Shown in pieces: positions 37,444 through 45,248 of a stretch of DNA of 64,000 nt. Source of the DNA: Gallionella sp. (GTDB lineage Bacteria > Pseudomonadota > Gammaproteobacteria > Burkholderiales > Gallionellaceae); contig JALNYK010000003.1 in NCBI GenBank assembly GCA_023229845.1, forward strand, positions 109,255-173,254, written 5' to 3'. Position 1 is the first letter of the stretch. Each line of letters starts with the position of its first letter. Made by a program: the position numbers and the translations under genes. The notes under the pieces were generated by a model. That model ran no database searches. It had not been told where the DNA came from and was given only the letters and a program-made list of their open reading frames with translations.

Positions 37444-37763
37444 GGTTGGCTCGTCCCGGTGAGCAGGACGATGGCTTCGGCCAGGGCCTGCGGTTCGTTG
37501 CGTTCCGCGGAGGCGCGCAGTGCGAGTGCCTGTTCGGCATGACGGCGTTGCAATTCGGCGATGGTCTGCTGCGCCCGCTGTTCCGCCTGTGCGAGAAAGG
37601 ATGCATGGATCTCGGCCATGCGCGCGGCGTGCTGCTGTTCCGCCGCGCCGGCATCGCGCCTGGCCTGCTCGACGATGGCTTGGCGTTCCTCGTCCGCGCG
37701 CGCGACGACCTGTTCGGCTTTCGCTTCCGCATCCAGCAAACGCTTGAGCGTTTCATCCACCAT
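37440..37763 (-). CDS. V-type ATPase subunit H/G-like (peripheral stalk)
   Basis: The 107-residue product is almost entirely one charged helix rich in Ala, Glu, Gln and Arg (DEERQAIVEQARRDAGAAEQ and similar). It fits the H/G subunit that pairs with E in the peripheral stalk. It opens the V-ATPase operon, with GGAGGGCGC before the ATG. Sequence similarity in such helices is weak, so position in the operon is the main evidence. Confidence 0.78.
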   Translation of the reverse strand: MVDETLKRLLDAEAKAEQVVARADEERQAIVEQARRDAGAAEQQHAARMAEIHASFLAQAEQRAQQTIAELQRRHAEQALALRASAERNEPQALAEAIVLLTGTSQP

Positions 37764-37957
37764 GCGCCCTCCGTCTATGGCTAGCCAACCGCCGATTACA
37801 ATAAATCAGACTGGCGTGCTTGTCTGGGCAGTTATTGCAACTCAGGTCATGCGATGGAGGAAATACAGTCTTCATGGTATTTCGCGTTGGCGGCGGCGGC
37901 TTTAGCTTGCGGTCATCGTTCATTTCATATGCCGTACCGTCGCGGAAAGGAAGCAAG

Positions 37958-38971
37958 ATGCGCAACAACAAATTGCCGGAATTTTTGTCTGGATGGCTGT
38001 TTGCCGGAGCTCTGGCGCTGGGCGCGTCGCCTGCCATTGCCGTGGCGCAGGAGGCGACGGCCGAGCAGGCGGTGGAAGCCATCGAGGAGGTGTTCGGCGT
38101 CACGCAGGGACAGCGGCGCAACCATACCAAGGGAGCTTGCGCGCTGGGCGAATTCATCGGTACGAAGGAAGCCGCAACCTATTCGCGCTCGCCGCTGTTC
38201 TCCGGACAGAAGCTACCGGTGGTCGCGCGCTTCTCGCTCGCAGGCGGCAACCCCAATGCGCCGGATACGGCGAAGACTCCACGCGGCATGGCGCTGGAAT
38301 TCGCGCTTCCCGACAGCGGTCCGCAACACATTACGATGCTGAATACGCCGATGTTCGGCGCGGCGCAGCCGGAGACCTTTGTCGCGCAGATGATCGCGAT
38401 GAAGCCGGACCCGGCGACGGGCAAGCCCGATCCCAAAAAGATCAAGGAATTCAGGGACAGCCACCCGGATAACCGTGCGCAGGCGGAATTTCTCGCCAGC
38501 CACAATCCGCCGGCCAGCTATGCCAGCAGCGCCTATTTCGGCATCCATACCTTCAAATTTATCGATGACGACGGCAAGGTCACGCCGGTGCGCTGGCGCT
38601 TCGTCCCGCAGGACGGGGAGAAGCGTTTGACCGATGCAGAGTTGAAGACCATGCCGCCGGATTTTCTGGAGCGCAGACTGGTCGAGCGCGCCAAAAAAGG
38701 CAAGCTGCGCTGGGACATGATCGTGACGATAGGAAAACCGGGCGACCCGGAAGACAATCCCACGTTGACTTGGCCGGAAGGACACAAGCAAATCAAGGCG
38801 GGAACGCTGACGATCTCCTCGACCATGCCGCAACAGGGCGCGGCATGCGAATACGTCAACTTCGATCCGCTGATTATGGGCGACGGCATCGAGCCGTCGA
38901 ACGATCCTATCCTGCTGTTCCGCTCGCCTGCCTATGCGGTGTCGTTCGCCAAGCGGATAAGCGGGATGTGA
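37958..38971 (+). CDS. srpA: SrpA-like periplasmic catalase-related heme peroxidase
   Basis: The 337-residue protein is a small catalase-fold enzyme. It has a signal peptide (residues about 1-32, ending AIAVAQ), the distal-side histidine region RRNHTKGACALGEF, VARFSLAGGNPNAPDT, TPRGMALEFALP and a late LLFRSPAYAVSF region near the expected heme-ligand tyrosine. Such enzymes act mainly as peroxidases. The start at 37958 follows GGAAAGGAAGC; a longer upstream frame has no support. It is divergent from the V-ATPase operon. Confidence 0.88.
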   Translation: MRNNKLPEFLSGWLFAGALALGASPAIAVAQEATAEQAVEAIEEVFGVTQGQRRNHTKGACALGEFIGTKEAATYSRSPLFSGQKLPVVARFSLAGGNPNAPDTAKTPRGMALEFALPDSGPQHITMLNTPMFGAAQPETFVAQMIAMKPDPATGKPDPKKIKEFRDSHPDNRAQAEFLASHNPPASYASSAYFGIHTFKFIDDDGKVTPVRWRFVPQDGEKRLTDAELKTMPPDFLERRLVERAKKGKLRWDMIVTIGKPGDPEDNPTLTWPEGHKQIKAGTLTISSTMPQQGAACEYVNFDPLIMGDGIEPSNDPILLFRSPAYAVSFAKRISGM

Positions 38972-39001
38972 TTGGCGTATTCCGTGGATAAACAGGCTCT
39001 T

Positions 39002-39244
39002 ATGATGATGGAAAATCAGAACACATCAAGCGCTCCGGATGCACCAAACGACGAGAAGCCGAGCGAGCTTGCCATTCCCCCCGAGGGCAGGAAGAAGCGC
39101 GCGAATATGCATGAAGGCATAGGCGTCTGGTGCGATTGCTGTTCGTGCGAGGCCGAGCCGTACTGGGCCGAACTGGCAGATGAAATGGGAGTCGATCTCA
39201 GCGACTACGAGGATGAGGCCAAACCGCCCAGACAGGGCAAGTGA
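39002..39244 (+). CDS. Small cysteine-containing protein of unknown function
   Basis: The product is about 80 residues: a disordered, Ser/Pro/Glu-rich first half, a basic RKKRAN stretch, then GVWCDCCSCEAEPYWAELAD, where four cysteines in CxCCxC spacing could bind a metal, and an acidic end. Three ATG codons stand in a row (39002, 39005, 39008), so the exact start is uncertain. It follows the catalase gene by about 30 bp. I do not recognise the family. Confidence 0.55.
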   Translation: MMMENQNTSSAPDAPNDEKPSELAIPPEGRKKRANMHEGIGVWCDCCSCEAEPYWAELADEMGVDLSDYEDEAKPPRQGK

Positions 39245-39420
39245 ACGGGGCGATCAAGCTTTGCGCTGCGGCTTGGCAAACCGGCTGATTTTTTCCAGCT
39301 TCATGCGCTCCCGGCACGGTCGGCCTGCATTGCCAGGCACCTGCGTGATTTCGTTTATTGAGCCATGCCCGGATTCTTGTTAAGTTGCCGATGCAGTTCT
39401 GCGATCGAAGGAGACCTACG

Positions 39421-40026
39421 ATGAAACTTTATTACAGCCCGGGCGCCTGCTCTTTTTCTCCCCATGTCGTACTGAACGAGTCTGGCCTTTCTTTCGAAAC
39501 CGAAAAGGTGGATCTCAAAGCCAAGATGACAGAGTCCGGCATCGACTACAACACGATCAATCCCAAGAGTTACGTTCCCGCATTGGCGATGGACAACGGC
39601 GAACTGCTGACCGAGGGGCCGGCCATCGTGCAGTACATCGCCGACCTGGTCCCGGAAAAGAAACTGGCGCCGCCGGCCGGAACGCTGGAGCGCTACCGGC
39701 TGCAGGAATGGCTCAACTACATTTCGAGCGAGATACACAAGGGCTTCGGGCCGTTCTTCAATCCGCTGGCTTCGGAGGAAATGAAGAGCGCCACAAGGTT
39801 GCGGCTCGCCAAACGGTTCGCTTTTGCCGCCACCGCGCTCGAAGGCCGTGACTACCTGCTGGGCGATACCTTCACTGTCGCCGATGCCTACCTCTTCATC
39901 ATGCTCAGGTGGACGCGCTCTAACGGAATAGATCTGTCGCCCTGGCCCGCGCTGAGTGCATACTTCGATCGCATCGCCGCGCGTCCCGCCGTGGTCGCCA
40001 CCTTGAAAGAGGAAGGACTGCTCTAG
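39421..40026 (+). CDS. Glutathione S-transferase (beta class)
   Basis: The 201-residue protein has a thioredoxin-like domain starting MKLYYSPGACSFSPHVVLNE, with the Ser/Cys region typical of bacterial beta-class GSTs. The glutathione-binding segment is NPKSYVPALAMDNGELLTEGPAIVQYI, within residues 43-70, followed by an all-helical domain with the GDTFTVADAYLFIM capping motif. GSTs conjugate or reduce electrophiles with glutathione. The ATG at 39421 follows AAGGAGACCTACG. It is convergent with the OYE gene. Confidence 0.92.
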   Translation: MKLYYSPGACSFSPHVVLNESGLSFETEKVDLKAKMTESGIDYNTINPKSYVPALAMDNGELLTEGPAIVQYIADLVPEKKLAPPAGTLERYRLQEWLNYISSEIHKGFGPFFNPLASEEMKSATRLRLAKRFAFAATALEGRDYLLGDTFTVADAYLFIMLRWTRSNGIDLSPWPALSAYFDRIAARPAVVATLKEEGLL

Positions 40027-40059
40027 CCGGGACGCGGCCATAAGCCGGCGGGAAGTTCA

Positions 40060-41127
40060 TCAATAATCGGTATATCCTTTTTCTCCCGGCGTATAGAACG
40101 TATCGAAATCGGGCGGGGTCGGTGCAGCACCGTTCTGGAGTTTTTGCACCAGAGCGGGGTTGGAGATGAACGGCCGGCCGAACGCCACCAAGTCGCCGCG
40201 ATCCGCATCAAGGTCGGCATTGGCGCGCGCCGCATCGTAGCCGCCGGAGAGGATATATCTGCCCTTGAACGCGCTGCGAATATTCGCTTTCAATGCGGGG
40301 CTGACTTCCGGCGCGCCCATAGCACTGTGATCGACGATGTGGATGTAAACCAGTCCCAGCTCGTTCAGCTCCTCGACCAGTCGCAGATACATCGCATCCA
40401 TCTCGTCATCCGGTGCCGTCCCGTTGAATGCGCCATAGGGCGAGATGCGCATGCCGATGCGCTCCGCGCCGATGGCCGCGACGGATGCCTTCGCCACTTC
40501 CACCGCGAAGCGGATGCGGTTCTCGATGCTGCCGCCCCAGCGGTCGGTGCGCTGGTTGGTCGCCGTGTTGAAGAACTGGTCGATCAGGTAACCGTTCGCC
40601 CCGTGCAGCTCGACGCCGTCGAAGCCGGCCTGTATGGCCAGTTTGGCGGCATGTGCATATTCGGCGATGGCGGCGTCGATGTCTGCCTCGCTCATCTCCT
40701 CCGGTACGGGATAGGGCTGCATGCCGCTGCTGTCCGTCCACATGTCGCCGGCCAAGGCGAGCGCGGAGGGCGCGACGATACGCGTTCCCGCCGCCATGTT
40801 GGCCGGATGGCTGACGCGGCCGGTGTGCATCAGTTGCACGAATATCCTGCCGCCGTTGGCATGCACGGCATCGGTCACCTGCTTCCAGCCTTGCACCTGC
40901 TCGTCCGAAAACAGGCCGGGAATGCGCGCGTAGCCCAGACCATTCGGAGACGGCGAAGTGCCCTCGGTGATGATCAGTCCGGCATCGGCACGCAAGCCGT
41001 AATACTTTTTCATCAGCTCGTTCGGGACATTGCCCGTCGCGCGCGAACGGGTCAGCGGCGCCATCACCACGCGGTTCTTCAGTTGCAGATTGCCGAGTGC
41101 GGTCGGGGTAAACAGGGTTTGAGTCAT
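40060..41127 (-). CDS. nemA: Old yellow enzyme family alkene reductase (NemA-like)
   Basis: The 355-residue FMN-dependent TIM-barrel enzyme reduces activated C=C bonds, nitroesters or maleimides with NADPH. It has the start LFTPTALGNLQLKNRVVMAPLTRSRA, FVQLMHTGRVSHP, the substrate-binding FDGVELHGANGYLIDQF (His-Gly-Ala-Asn) and NRTDRWGG-like QRTDRWGGSIENRIRF, and FGRPFISNPAL near the end. The ATG at 41127 follows TTGGAGCACCAC; an upstream frame runs into the intergenic region. It is close to other redox genes. Confidence 0.93.
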   Translation of the reverse strand: MTQTLFTPTALGNLQLKNRVVMAPLTRSRATGNVPNELMKKYYGLRADAGLIITEGTSPSPNGLGYARIPGLFSDEQVQGWKQVTDAVHANGGRIFVQLMHTGRVSHPANMAAGTRIVAPSALALAGDMWTDSSGMQPYPVPEEMSEADIDAAIAEYAHAAKLAIQAGFDGVELHGANGYLIDQFFNTATNQRTDRWGGSIENRIRFAVEVAKASVAAIGAERIGMRISPYGAFNGTAPDDEMDAMYLRLVEELNELGLVYIHIVDHSAMGAPEVSPALKANIRSAFKGRYILSGGYDAARANADLDADRGDLVAFGRPFISNPALVQKLQNGAAPTPPDFDTFYTPGEKGYTDY

Positions 41128-41177
41128 GTGGTGCTCCAATAAATTAAAGTTAAAAACTACGCCTATCGGCAATGGGT

Positions 41178-41744
41178 TTATTGCTTGATCGCCTCGACCG
41201 GGATGGTCAGCGTGACTTCGTCGCCGACATAAGGCACATGTTTGCCCATGTTGAAATCGGAACGCTTGACCTTGGCCGTGGCGGTCGCGCCGCAGGCGTC
41301 TTTCTTCACCATCGGGTGCGGCATGCACAGGAAGGAATTCACCGTCAGCGTCACCGGCTTGGCGATGTCCTTGATCGTCAGGTTGCCTTCCACCGCAACC
41401 AGCTTGTCGCCCTCGAATTTCAGCCTGGTCGATTTGTAAGTGATGGTGGGAAACATTTCCGTGTCGAAGAAATCGGCCTCCTGGATATGCTGGTTGAACA
41501 AGGCATAACCGGTGTTGACCGATTTTGCATCGATCACGACATCGACCGAGCCGGTTTTGTTGGCGCGATCCAGCGTGATCGTGCCGGAGGTCTTGTCGAA
41601 GCGGCTCAACTGTATGGAATAGCCGAAGTGGCTGTATTCGAATCGCGGCAACGTGTGCGATGGCTCGATCACGTAGGTTTCGGGCGCAGCATACGCAGCG
41701 GACGACATCAGGGCGACAACGGCAAAAGCGATCAGTTTTTTCAT
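41178..41744 (-). CDS. YceI family periplasmic lipid-binding protein
   Basis: The 188-residue protein has a signal peptide (MKKLIAFAVVALMSSAAYA) and the lipocalin-like YceI domain with ETYVIEPSHTLPRFEYSHFG near the start and VKRSDFNMGKHVPYVGDEV near the end. YceI proteins bind long isoprenoid lipids in a beta-barrel and are often induced by stress or high pH. AAGGAGAGTACC precedes the start. It lies between the OYE and pirin genes on the same strand. Confidence 0.93.
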   Translation of the reverse strand: MKKLIAFAVVALMSSAAYAAPETYVIEPSHTLPRFEYSHFGYSIQLSRFDKTSGTITLDRANKTGSVDVVIDAKSVNTGYALFNQHIQEADFFDTEMFPTITYKSTRLKFEGDKLVAVEGNLTIKDIAKPVTLTVNSFLCMPHPMVKKDACGATATAKVKRSDFNMGKHVPYVGDEVTLTIPVEAIKQ

Positions 41745-41781
41745 GGTACTCTCCTTGGGTGGTTGGTGAGGGTGATGCGTG

Positions 41782-42648
41782 TCAGGCGAAATGCCCGTTG
41801 CGGAAATCGTCGATGGCCTGGTGTATCTCCTGCTCGGTGTTCATCACGAATGGGCCGTATTGCACGATGGGCTCGTTCAGCGGCTTGCCGGCGATCAGGA
41901 TCAGGCGCGCATCCTCCGTCGCCGCAATCGTCACGCCGTCGGCTTCCGGCGCGTTGCCCAGTATGCCCATGCGCTTGGCGTCCACCCGCGTATCGCCGAC
42001 CCGCACCGCTCCGCGGTAGACATAGACGAAGGCGTTATGCGTCGCCGGCAGCGCGGTCGAGAATGATGCGCCCGCGGGGATGTGGATGTCCAGATACAGC
42101 GGCTCGGTGATCTCGCGTGTGACCACGCCCGCGACGCCGTTGCTGCTGCCGGCGATCACGCGAACGGTGACGTTCTCCGCGGTCGTATATTCGGGGATCT
42201 TCTCGCTGGCATAGTCCTGGTACCAGGGCTCGGCCATCTTGTTCTGCGCGGGCAGGTTCAGCCAGAGCTGGAAGCCTTCCATCACGCCGTCTTCCTGCTC
42301 GGGGAGCTCGGAGTGGATCACGCCGCGGCCGGCGACCATCCACTGCACGCCGCCGTCGCCCAGCAAGCCTTCGTGGCCCGCGTTGTCGCGATGGCGCATG
42401 CGGCCAGCGAGCATGTAGGTCACGGTCTCGAAGCCGCGATGCGGGTGGTCTGGAAAGCCGGCGATGTAATCGTCCGGATCGTCGCTGCCGAAAGCGTCCA
42501 GCATCAGGAAGGGATCGAGGCGGCGCTGCAGCTTGCCGGTCAGCACGCGGGTCAGCGTCACGCCCGCGCCGTCCGAGGTGGCGACGCCTTCGACGAGGCG
42601 CTCGATGTTTCGCGATTGGTGCAAAGTTGCTTCAGTGTTAGTGTTCAT
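41782..42648 (-). CDS. Pirin family protein (YhhW-like)
   Basis: The 288-residue bicupin protein has the pirin metal site in GFPDHPHRGFETVTYML (two His), with the third His and the Glu in the following MRHRDNAGHEG and GVIHSELPEQ segments. Bacterial pirins include quercetinases and regulators of metabolism. The ATG at 42648 follows GAGGAGCAAGCC; the longer open frame upstream passes through repeats and the LysR gene. It is divergent from a LysR regulator, which probably controls it. Confidence 0.92.
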   Translation of the reverse strand: MNTNTEATLHQSRNIERLVEGVATSDGAGVTLTRVLTGKLQRRLDPFLMLDAFGSDDPDDYIAGFPDHPHRGFETVTYMLAGRMRHRDNAGHEGLLGDGGVQWMVAGRGVIHSELPEQEDGVMEGFQLWLNLPAQNKMAEPWYQDYASEKIPEYTTAENVTVRVIAGSSNGVAGVVTREITEPLYLDIHIPAGASFSTALPATHNAFVYVYRGAVRVGDTRVDAKRMGILGNAPEADGVTIAATEDARLILIAGKPLNEPIVQYGPFVMNTEQEIHQAIDDFRNGHFA

Positions 42649-42667
42649 GGCTTGCTCCTCACTCAAT

Positions 42668-42723
42668 GTAGGTCGGGATTCATCCCGACACTGCCAACCT
42701 CGTCGGGATAAATCCCGACCTAC
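42668..42723. repeat. Dispersed palindrome of the GTAGGTCGGG family (copy 3)
   Basis: GTAGGTCGGGAT (42668-42679) and ATCCCGACCTAC (42712-42723) are exact complements, and each half is also a local hairpin (GTCGGGAT-tc-ATCCCGAC and GTCGGGAT-aa-ATCCCGAC). It lies between pirin and the LysR gene, next to the pirin start. Confidence 0.85.
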
Positions 42724-42784
42724 GCGGTTGGAATAATGTGAATGCATAGTAGTCATCCCGAAAGAATAGATAAAGCCATCAATC

Positions 42785-42801
42785 CGGGATAGACTATCCC
42801 G
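42785..42801 (+). promoter_or_regulatory. Palindromic operator next to the LysR gene
   Basis: A perfect palindrome CGGGATAG-a-CTATCCCG ends three bases before the LysR start codon, with another ATCCCGAA element at about 42754-42761. LysR regulators commonly bind such sites in the divergent region to repress themselves and activate the neighbour (here pirin). Confidence 0.5.
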
Positions 42802-42804
42802 AAT

Positions 42805-43710
42805 ATGGAACAAACTAATATCTCCGCCGACGACCTGATCCTGTTCGCCACCATCGCCGAACAGGCGAGTCTGGTGCGCGCCGCCGAACGGCTGGGCATG
42901 CCCAAGGCCACCGTTTCGCGCCGTCTGAGCAACCTGGAAGAACTGCTGGGGCAGAAGCTGCTGATCCGCACCACCCGCCGCCAGACGCTGACCGAATTCG
43001 GGCAGGAATTCCTCGACCACAGCCGGCGCGTGGCGGAAGAAGTCGCGACGGTGCAGGACTTCGTGCGCAGCCAGGATATGCAGCCGCGCGGTCGGCTGCG
43101 CGTCTCGATGCCCGGCGACTACGCAAAACAATACTTCTCGCGCGCGATCGCGACCTTCATCGAAAGCCATCCCGAGATACAGCTGGACATCGACCTGAGC
43201 TCGCGCCGCGTCGATCTGATCGGCGAACGCTACGATCTCGCGATCCGCATGGGCGCGTTGGCCGACGACGCGACGCTGGTCGCGCGCAAGATCGACGAGC
43301 AGAGCCTGGGGCTATATGCCAGCCCGATCTACCTGGCCCTGCATCCGGCGCCGGAACATCCCGACGACCTCGTCCACCATGCCTCGATCCGCATGCTTTC
43401 CGCAGCGGGGAATGCGATCCCCTGGCGGCTGGCGCGCGGCAAGGAAAAGTGGGAAGGCGTGCCGCCCGGACGGCTCGCGCTGAATTCACCCGACATGATC
43501 CAGCACTTGCTGCTCGACGGCGCAGGCATAGGCGTGTTGCCATGCCGGTTCGCGCGGGAAGACGTGAAGCTCAGGCGGCTGGTCAGGGTGCTGCCGGAAT
43601 GGTCGTTGCCGACGGTGCCGGCCTGGGCGGTGATGCCGATGCGGCGTTACCTGCCCGCCAAGACAAGGGCTTTCCTCGCGCATCTGGAGCAGTTCATGGA
43701 AAAAGGCTGA
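42805..43710 (+). CDS. LysR-type transcriptional regulator
   Basis: The 301-residue protein has the LysR winged helix-turn-helix at residues 8-67 (SLVRAAERLGMPKATVSRRL) and a two-lobed co-inducer domain from about 93. The start agrees with the domain boundary. Adjacent LysR/pirin pairs are common, and the divergent arrangement suggests that it controls pirin. Its inducer is unknown. Confidence 0.93.
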   Translation: MEQTNISADDLILFATIAEQASLVRAAERLGMPKATVSRRLSNLEELLGQKLLIRTTRRQTLTEFGQEFLDHSRRVAEEVATVQDFVRSQDMQPRGRLRVSMPGDYAKQYFSRAIATFIESHPEIQLDIDLSSRRVDLIGERYDLAIRMGALADDATLVARKIDEQSLGLYASPIYLALHPAPEHPDDLVHHASIRMLSAAGNAIPWRLARGKEKWEGVPPGRLALNSPDMIQHLLLDGAGIGVLPCRFAREDVKLRRLVRVLPEWSLPTVPAWAVMPMRRYLPAKTRAFLAHLEQFMEKG

Positions 43711-43715
43711 CGGAA

Positions 43716-44081
43716 CTACATCGTGCTGCCGAACGAACTGTCTTGCGTATGGAGCGGCAGCGGCAAGCCGGCCAGCTGACTGGCCTGGCTCACCGGACCA
43801 TGGGGAAACAGCTCGTAGAGATAAGGGCGTCCGCCATACTCGCGGTAACGCCCTTCCAGATCGCGCAGCACTTCCCTGCCCGCATCCTCATTCCCCTTGC
43901 TGCGATAGCGCTCGCGCAGATAGAAGATGACGTCCCAATGTTCCTCGGTAAGCTCAAGACCTTCGAGGTCGGCCAGACGATTGGCATGCTGGGGCGACCA
44001 CGGGGAAAGATCGGACAGGTTGCCTTCCGGATCGGCTTCGAACCGGCGCGGATTGCGGGTGGCTTTGTTGATGTCTAGCAT
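43716..44081 (-). CDS. DsrC/TusE-like protein without cysteine
   Basis: The 121-residue protein has the DsrC/TusE/DsvC fold signature: LTEEHWDVIFYLRERY and the C-terminal FPHGPVSQASQLAGLPLP. DsrC and TusE carry sulfur on a cysteine close to the C-terminus, within GLPKPTGC-like sequence. Here that arm reads GLPLPLHTQDSSFGSTM, and the protein has no cysteine at all, so it cannot carry a persulfide. Cys-free members have been suggested to be regulators (called RspA, from memory). An IscR type-1-like site and promoter lie 62-86 bp upstream, tying it to the isc cluster it follows. Confidence 0.85.
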   Translation of the reverse strand: MLDINKATRNPRRFEADPEGNLSDLSPWSPQHANRLADLEGLELTEEHWDVIFYLRERYRSKGNEDAGREVLRDLEGRYREYGGRPYLYELFPHGPVSQASQLAGLPLPLHTQDSSFGSTM

Positions 44082-44142
44082 GATGGCTTCCTCCTGCTGA
44101 CAAGGGCCAAAGGAGATGGCCCAACTGTTCGAGCATCATGAA

Positions 44143-44167
44143 ACAGTTGACGATATTAATCAACTAT
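44143..44167 (-). promoter_or_regulatory. IscR type-1-like site at the DsrC-like gene
   Basis: On the minus strand this 25-bp sequence, which begins ATAGTTGATTAA, fits 22 of 25 positions of the IscR type-1 consensus ATASYYGACTRWWWYAGTC... as I recall it. Its first 12 bases are identical to the site at iscR. TTGATT within it, 17 bases and CATGAT form a possible promoter, so the site would overlap the -35 box. Confidence 0.65.
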
Positions 44168-44218
44168 TATGACTTCAGGGGTATGCCGCCCGCCCCGACA
44201 CCAAGACCCGTAGCGGCC

Positions 44219-44719
44219 TCAGCTGCGGCGCAACGCGATCAGCATCGCCCAGACGCCCAGCGCGATGTAGCACAGCAGCGACCACTCTGGGATGCCCAGG
44301 CTGAGGAAGGTCCAGCCCTTCTCCGCGCATTCGCCGGAGCCGTGCATCAGCTCCTTCAGCACGTTGGACAACGGCATCGTCTCCAGCATGTAGTCCAGGC
44401 CGGGGCCGCAGGCGGGCACCTGATCCTTGGGCAGGTTCTGTATCCATATATGTCGCGCGGCGACGGCGACGCCGCTCAGCGACAGCAGGCCTATCAGCAC
44501 GGCATAGATGCGCTCGCCCAAACGCTTCGGGCCGTGCAGCGCGGCCAGCGCGAACAGCACGAGAATCGCGATGAACACCACGCGCTGCACCATGCACAAC
44601 GGGCAAGGGTCCTGATGCTTGACGTATTGCAGGTAGAAGCCGAATCCCATCAGACCGCTGGCGTACAGCGCACCCGCGAGGTACAGCCAGCGGTTTGAAA
44701 TTTTGCGCAACAGCATCAT
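44219..44719 (-). CDS. dsbB: Disulfide bond formation protein DsbB
   Basis: DsbB reoxidises DsbA and passes electrons to quinones. The 166-residue inner-membrane protein has four hydrophobic segments, the first redox pair in DPCPLCMVQRV and the second periplasmic pair in VPACGPGLDY and GSGECAEKGW. Its ATG overlaps the iscX stop region, so it may be co-transcribed with the isc operon. Two adjacent ATGs (44719, 44716) leave a one-codon uncertainty. Confidence 0.93.
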   Translation of the reverse strand: MMLLRKISNRWLYLAGALYASGLMGFGFYLQYVKHQDPCPLCMVQRVVFIAILVLFALAALHGPKRLGERIYAVLIGLLSLSGVAVAARHIWIQNLPKDQVPACGPGLDYMLETMPLSNVLKELMHGSGECAEKGWTFLSLGIPEWSLLCYIALGVWAMLIALRRS

Positions 44720-44910
44720 TCCGCCTCGTCCATCCACATCGCCTGTATCGCTTCCAGCACCTTCTCGCCGCCGTGGCTGTGGTCGTCGTCGAAGCCTTCC
44801 AGCCCGACGACCCAGTTGTGCAGGTCGACGAAGCGCACCGTGCGCGGATCGACATCCGGGTGTTTCTCGCTCAGCGCGATCGCGATGTCGCGCACGTCTA
44901 TCCATTTCAT
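44716..44910 (-). CDS. iscX: IscX, Fe-S assembly regulator/iron-binding adaptor
   Basis: The 64-residue acidic protein matches IscX throughout: KWIDVRDIAIALSEKHPDVD, VRFVDLHNWVVGLEGFDDD and the end EAIQAMWMDEAE. IscX binds IscS and iron and modulates cluster assembly. It lies four bases after fdx, as in other isc operons. Confidence 0.95.
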   Translation of the reverse strand: MKWIDVRDIAIALSEKHPDVDPRTVRFVDLHNWVVGLEGFDDDHSHGGEKVLEAIQAMWMDEAE

Positions 44911-44914
44911 GCCA

Positions 44915-45247
44915 TCACTCCTTGACCATGTTGATGGTGTACTTGGGGATCTCGACGATCAGTTCCTGTTCGCCCACCACCGCCTGGCAGGACAGGCGCG
45001 AGGTCGGCTCCAGCCCCCAAGCCTTGTCGAGCAGGTCTTCCTCGGTCTCTTCCGCGGGTTGCAGGCTGTCGAAGCCCTTGCGCAGCACGACGTGGCAGGT
45101 GGTGCAGGCGCAGGATTTCTCGCACGCATGCTCGATCTCGATGCCGTTGGCGAGCAGCGTGTCGCAGATGGTGTCGCCGGGCTTGGCGTCGATCACCGCA
45201 CCCTCCGGGCAGAGTTCCACATGCGGCAGGACGATCATTTGCGTCAT
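44915..45247 (-). CDS. fdx: Isc-type [2Fe-2S] ferredoxin
   Basis: Fdx donates electrons for cluster assembly on IscU. The 110-residue protein has the [2Fe-2S] ligands in HACEKSCACTTCHVVL plus the fourth cysteine in RLSCQAVVGEQEL, the adrenodoxin-like spacing of isc ferredoxins. Its start is one base after the hscA stop. Confidence 0.96.
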   Translation of the reverse strand: MTQMIVLPHVELCPEGAVIDAKPGDTICDTLLANGIEIEHACEKSCACTTCHVVLRKGFDSLQPAEETEEDLLDKAWGLEPTSRLSCQAVVGEQELIVEIPKYTINMVKE

Positions 45248-45248
45248 T

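Noticed and set aside
39254..39304. A 16-codon minus-strand ORF (MKLEKISRFAKPQRKA) in the gap before the GST gene
   Set aside because: It looks faintly coding and the frame is open upstream, but there is no clear ribosome site and no homologue that I recognise; too short to support.
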